The notes beneath the pieces were generated by a model, which was not told where the DNA came from, made no database searches, and saw only the letters and a list, made by a program, of their open reading frames with translations. DNA of 15,277 nucleotides from Faecalibacterium sp. (GTDB taxonomy: Bacteria > Bacillota > Clostridia > Oscillospirales > Ruminococcaceae): the NCBI GenBank assembly GCA_017483235.1, contig JAFULE010000174.1:1-15277 (forward strand), in the 5' to 3' direction. Below are positions 13,585 through 15,277 of the stretch, in pieces (positions within the stretch are counted from its first letter, which is position 1; each line of letters opens with the position of its first letter). Both the position numbers and the translations under genes were made by a program.

Positions 13585-14829
13585 TTACGGGGCCAGCCGC
13601 ACCTGCGGCTGGTTCTGGGCCGCTTCGGCAGCGGCACGACGCTCGGCACGGGCCTTGCGGCCGGCGCGGGCGATGGAAAGCAGAATACCCATTTCGCCCA
13701 GAAGCATCAGCAGGCTGGTGCCGCCCGACGAAAAGAAGGGCAACGAGATGCCGGTGTTGGGCAAGGTGTTGGTGACAACACCGATGTTGAAGAACACCTG
13801 CCATGCGATCTGGGCCGTGATGCCCAGCGCCACCAGACTGCCGTACAGATCGGCCGCTTCAAAGGCCACATACAGGCACTGGCCGATCAGCAGCACAAAC
13901 AGAATGATCACCATCAGCGCGCCCATAAAGCCCAGCTCTTCGCAGATCACACTGAAGATAAAGTCGTTGACGCATTCGGGCAGCCACAGCTGTTTTTCCA
14001 TGCTGTTGCCCAGCCCCACGCCGGTAAGCCCGCCCGAACCAATGGCGTACAGGCTTTGCTTGGTCTGCCAGGGCATCAGGTCCAGATCCCAGGTCCAGCC
14101 GTCCAGACGATCACCGACGTAAGAGATCAGCTTGCCCAGAAAATCCGAGGCAAAGCCGTACAGCACACCGGCCAGCGCAGCCACACTGCCCACCAGAATG
14201 GGGATCCATTTACCGCCGCTGCCGCCCAGCAGCATGACCGTGCCCACAATGGCACAGATGATAACGGTACCGGAAAGGTGCGGTTCCAGAAGCATCAGGG
14301 GCACCACCGGAATAAGCGGAAGCAGCGGGTAAATGATGCCGTATTTGAAGGTGCGCCGCTTGGTGCGGTACACGCACATGATGTTGGCGGTCATCAGGGC
14401 CATTTCGAACTTTACGATCTCGGATACCTGAACGGTAGGCAGGTATTTGAGGGGGGCAACGTTCCAGTGCAGCCAGCGGCGGCAGCCGTTGATGGGCTCA
14501 CAGGTAAGCACCAGAAGCAGAAGCAGCACACTGAAAAAGTATACGATGTTGGTCCAGCGGCGCACCCAGTGATAATCGACCCGCGAGGCCACCAGCATGA
14601 CCGCCGTACCGGCCACTGCATAAAGCACCTGCTCCTTGATATAGAAATAACTGTCGCCGCCCTTGGTCAAATAGGCGGTGGTATAGCTGGCGCTGAACAG
14701 CATAATCAAGCCGAACACCAGAATGATGCCCAGATTGATCAAAAGCGGCAGCGGCAGGGTGCCGGGGTCTTTGGTAAACATGCGGTACCGTACCCGGCGG
14801 CGCATCTGGCCGTTGGCTTCCATTGCCAT
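13585..14829 (-). CDS. ftsW: FtsW-type SEDS peptidoglycan glycosyltransferase
   Basis: FtsW polymerises lipid II at the septum together with a class B PBP. The 414-aa protein has about ten membrane segments, starting near LLINLGIILVFGLIMLFSAS (29-48). SEDS motifs include CRRWL (116-120), LEPHLSGTVII (181-191), then YAIGSGGLTGVGLGNSMEK (261-279). The catalytic-Asp motif NDFIFSVICEELG has D289, equivalent to D297 of E. coli FtsW. The end has NTGISLPFFSSGGTSLL. The usual QPSE motif reads QVSE (134-137) here. FtsW is preferred over RodA because of its place between mraY and murG. The first ATG (14829) has AAAGGAGG 8 nt upstream. It begins 40 nt after mraY ends; murD, usually between them, is absent. 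Confidence 0.95.
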   Translation of the reverse strand: MAMEANGQMRRRVRYRMFTKDPGTLPLPLLINLGIILVFGLIMLFSASYTTAYLTKGGDSYFYIKEQVLYAVAGTAVMLVASRVDYHWVRRWTNIVYFFSVLLLLLVLTCEPINGCRRWLHWNVAPLKYLPTVQVSEIVKFEMALMTANIMCVYRTKRRTFKYGIIYPLLPLIPVVPLMLLEPHLSGTVIICAIVGTVMLLGGSGGKWIPILVGSVAALAGVLYGFASDFLGKLISYVGDRLDGWTWDLDLMPWQTKQSLYAIGSGGLTGVGLGNSMEKQLWLPECVNDFIFSVICEELGFMGALMVIILFVLLIGQCLYVAFEAADLYGSLVALGITAQIAWQVFFNIGVVTNTLPNTGISLPFFSSGGTSLLMLLGEMGILLSIARAGRKARAERRAAAEAAQNQPQVRLAP

Positions 14830-14869
14830 GGCAACGCCCTCCTTTGTGTAAAAATCTTGTTGGGGCCGC

Positions 14870-15277
14870 TCAGCTTACCCGCACAAACAGCAGGGTCAGC
14901 AGCATACACACCACGGCTGCCGCGCTGTAAACCGCGCAAAGTCTGGTTTCGCTCCAGCCGCTGAGTAGAACGTGGTGGTGCAGTGGGCTTGTTTTAAACA
15001 ACGGCCTGCCCCGCAGCCGCGCATACACCAGCTGCAGCAGCACCGAGCCGCCCTCGGCCAGCACCACCGCCGCCAGCAGCGGCAGCAGCCCCGGCCAGCC
15101 GATGCACCACGCCCATGCGGCGGCCATGCCGCCCACAAAGGCGCCGCCCACCCGGCCGGCCCGCAGTTTTGCAGGGTAAAAATTTAACAGTACAAATGCC
15201 AGCAGCGCCCCTGCCGTTGCCGCAGGAGTGATGGTGAGCCGGAAATAGTCCATGGCACCGAACACAGCAATAAACCC
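14870..15277 (-). CDS. mraY: Phospho-MurNAc-pentapeptide transferase, C-terminal part
   Basis: MraY moves phospho-MurNAc-pentapeptide onto undecaprenyl phosphate to make lipid I. The gene enters from beyond the window, so only the last 135 residues are seen and the true start is not visible. The fragment has several membrane segments, NFYPAKLRAG (about 32-41), EGGSVLLQLVYARLRGRPLFK, and the diagnostic PLHHHVLLSGWSE near the end. The His triad supports MraY rather than another polyprenyl-phosphate transferase. The motif that should read GD-x-GS after P-A-K-x-x-x reads GRVGG (Arg at codon 15154-15152), so a metal-binding Asp expected in the family is absent. The DDxxK motif lies outside the window. 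It is the first visible gene of the murein operon. Confidence 0.88.
   Translation of the reverse strand, partial: GFIAVFGAMDYFRLTITPAATAGALLAFVLLNFYPAKLRAGRVGGAFVGGMAAAWAWCIGWPGLLPLLAAVVLAEGGSVLLQLVYARLRGRPLFKTSPLHHHVLLSGWSETRLCAVYSAAAVVCMLLTLLFVRVS

Noticed and set aside
13562..13804. 5' extension of the murG frame into ftsW
   Set aside because: The extension lies opposite no gap and overlaps the ftsW end in another frame; the MurG fold begins at M-T-I-L with a ribosome site just before it.
11741..14122. A 793-codon open frame on the plus strand opposite ftsQ, murG and ftsW
   Set aside because: Same artefact of codon bias; it spans three genes and their gaps and shows no domain.
1..15277. 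Mobile elements, phage genes, CRISPR arrays, tRNA or rRNA
   Set aside because: No transposase, integrase, spaced direct repeats or RNA-gene signatures were seen on either strand.

Overview
The window is a GC-rich (about 60%) piece of a Gram-positive chromosome with low-GC Clostridia-style signals: strong AGGAGG ribosome sites, TATAAT boxes and U-tailed hairpins. The gene content (MsmK/UgpC-type ATPase, BlaI/MecI-type repressor, ECF sigma factor with a coupled membrane protein, HflK/HflC, and a division/murein cluster) fits a GC-rich Oscillospiraceae such as the Faecalibacterium/Gemmiger/Subdoligranulum group. This assignment is an inference from gene style, not from a marker gene. There are no rRNA, tRNA, CRISPR or transposon features.

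Layout. (1) 1-2096: an orphan sugar-ABC ATPase on the minus strand, ending at a terminator at the window edge, is divergent from an AraC-type regulator. They share a short AT-rich promoter region with a 14-bp palindrome. (2) 2125-3104: a 74-residue single-pass membrane protein carries two tandem C-x3-C-x2-C-x3-C modules. It converges on a BlaI/MecI-type repressor across a shared terminator. The repressor promoter holds a perfect TACAnnTGTA operator, and two more copies (one perfect, one degenerate) lie in the 356-bp gap leading to serC. (3) 3123-5602: serC-serA, two steps of serine synthesis from 3-phosphoglycerate, with a structured leader and a terminator. (4) 5638-7377: an ECF-type sigma factor overlaps by 4 bp a membrane protein that is probably its anti-sigma factor, followed by a terminator. 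(5) 7383-9401, minus strand: hflK-hflC, SPFH-domain membrane proteins, with their own promoter. (6) 9463-15277, minus strand: mraY (3' part), ftsW, murG, an ftsQ/divIB-like gene and murE in one tight operon, ending at a hairpin.

The division/murein operon makes lipid I (MraY) and lipid II (MurG), polymerises it at the septum (FtsW), scaffolds the divisome (FtsQ/DivIB) and adds the third stem-peptide residue (MurE). It departs from the usual order: murD is missing between mraY and ftsW, and murE sits last.

The observations most worth a second look are: loss of the conserved Asp of the MraY GD-x-GS motif (Arg here); a low-complexity insertion of about 60 residues in the FtsQ POTRA domain; the duplicated Cys module in the small membrane protein; and the three-site operator array of the orphan BlaI/CopY-like repressor next to the serine operon. 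No wholly new multi-gene system is evident.
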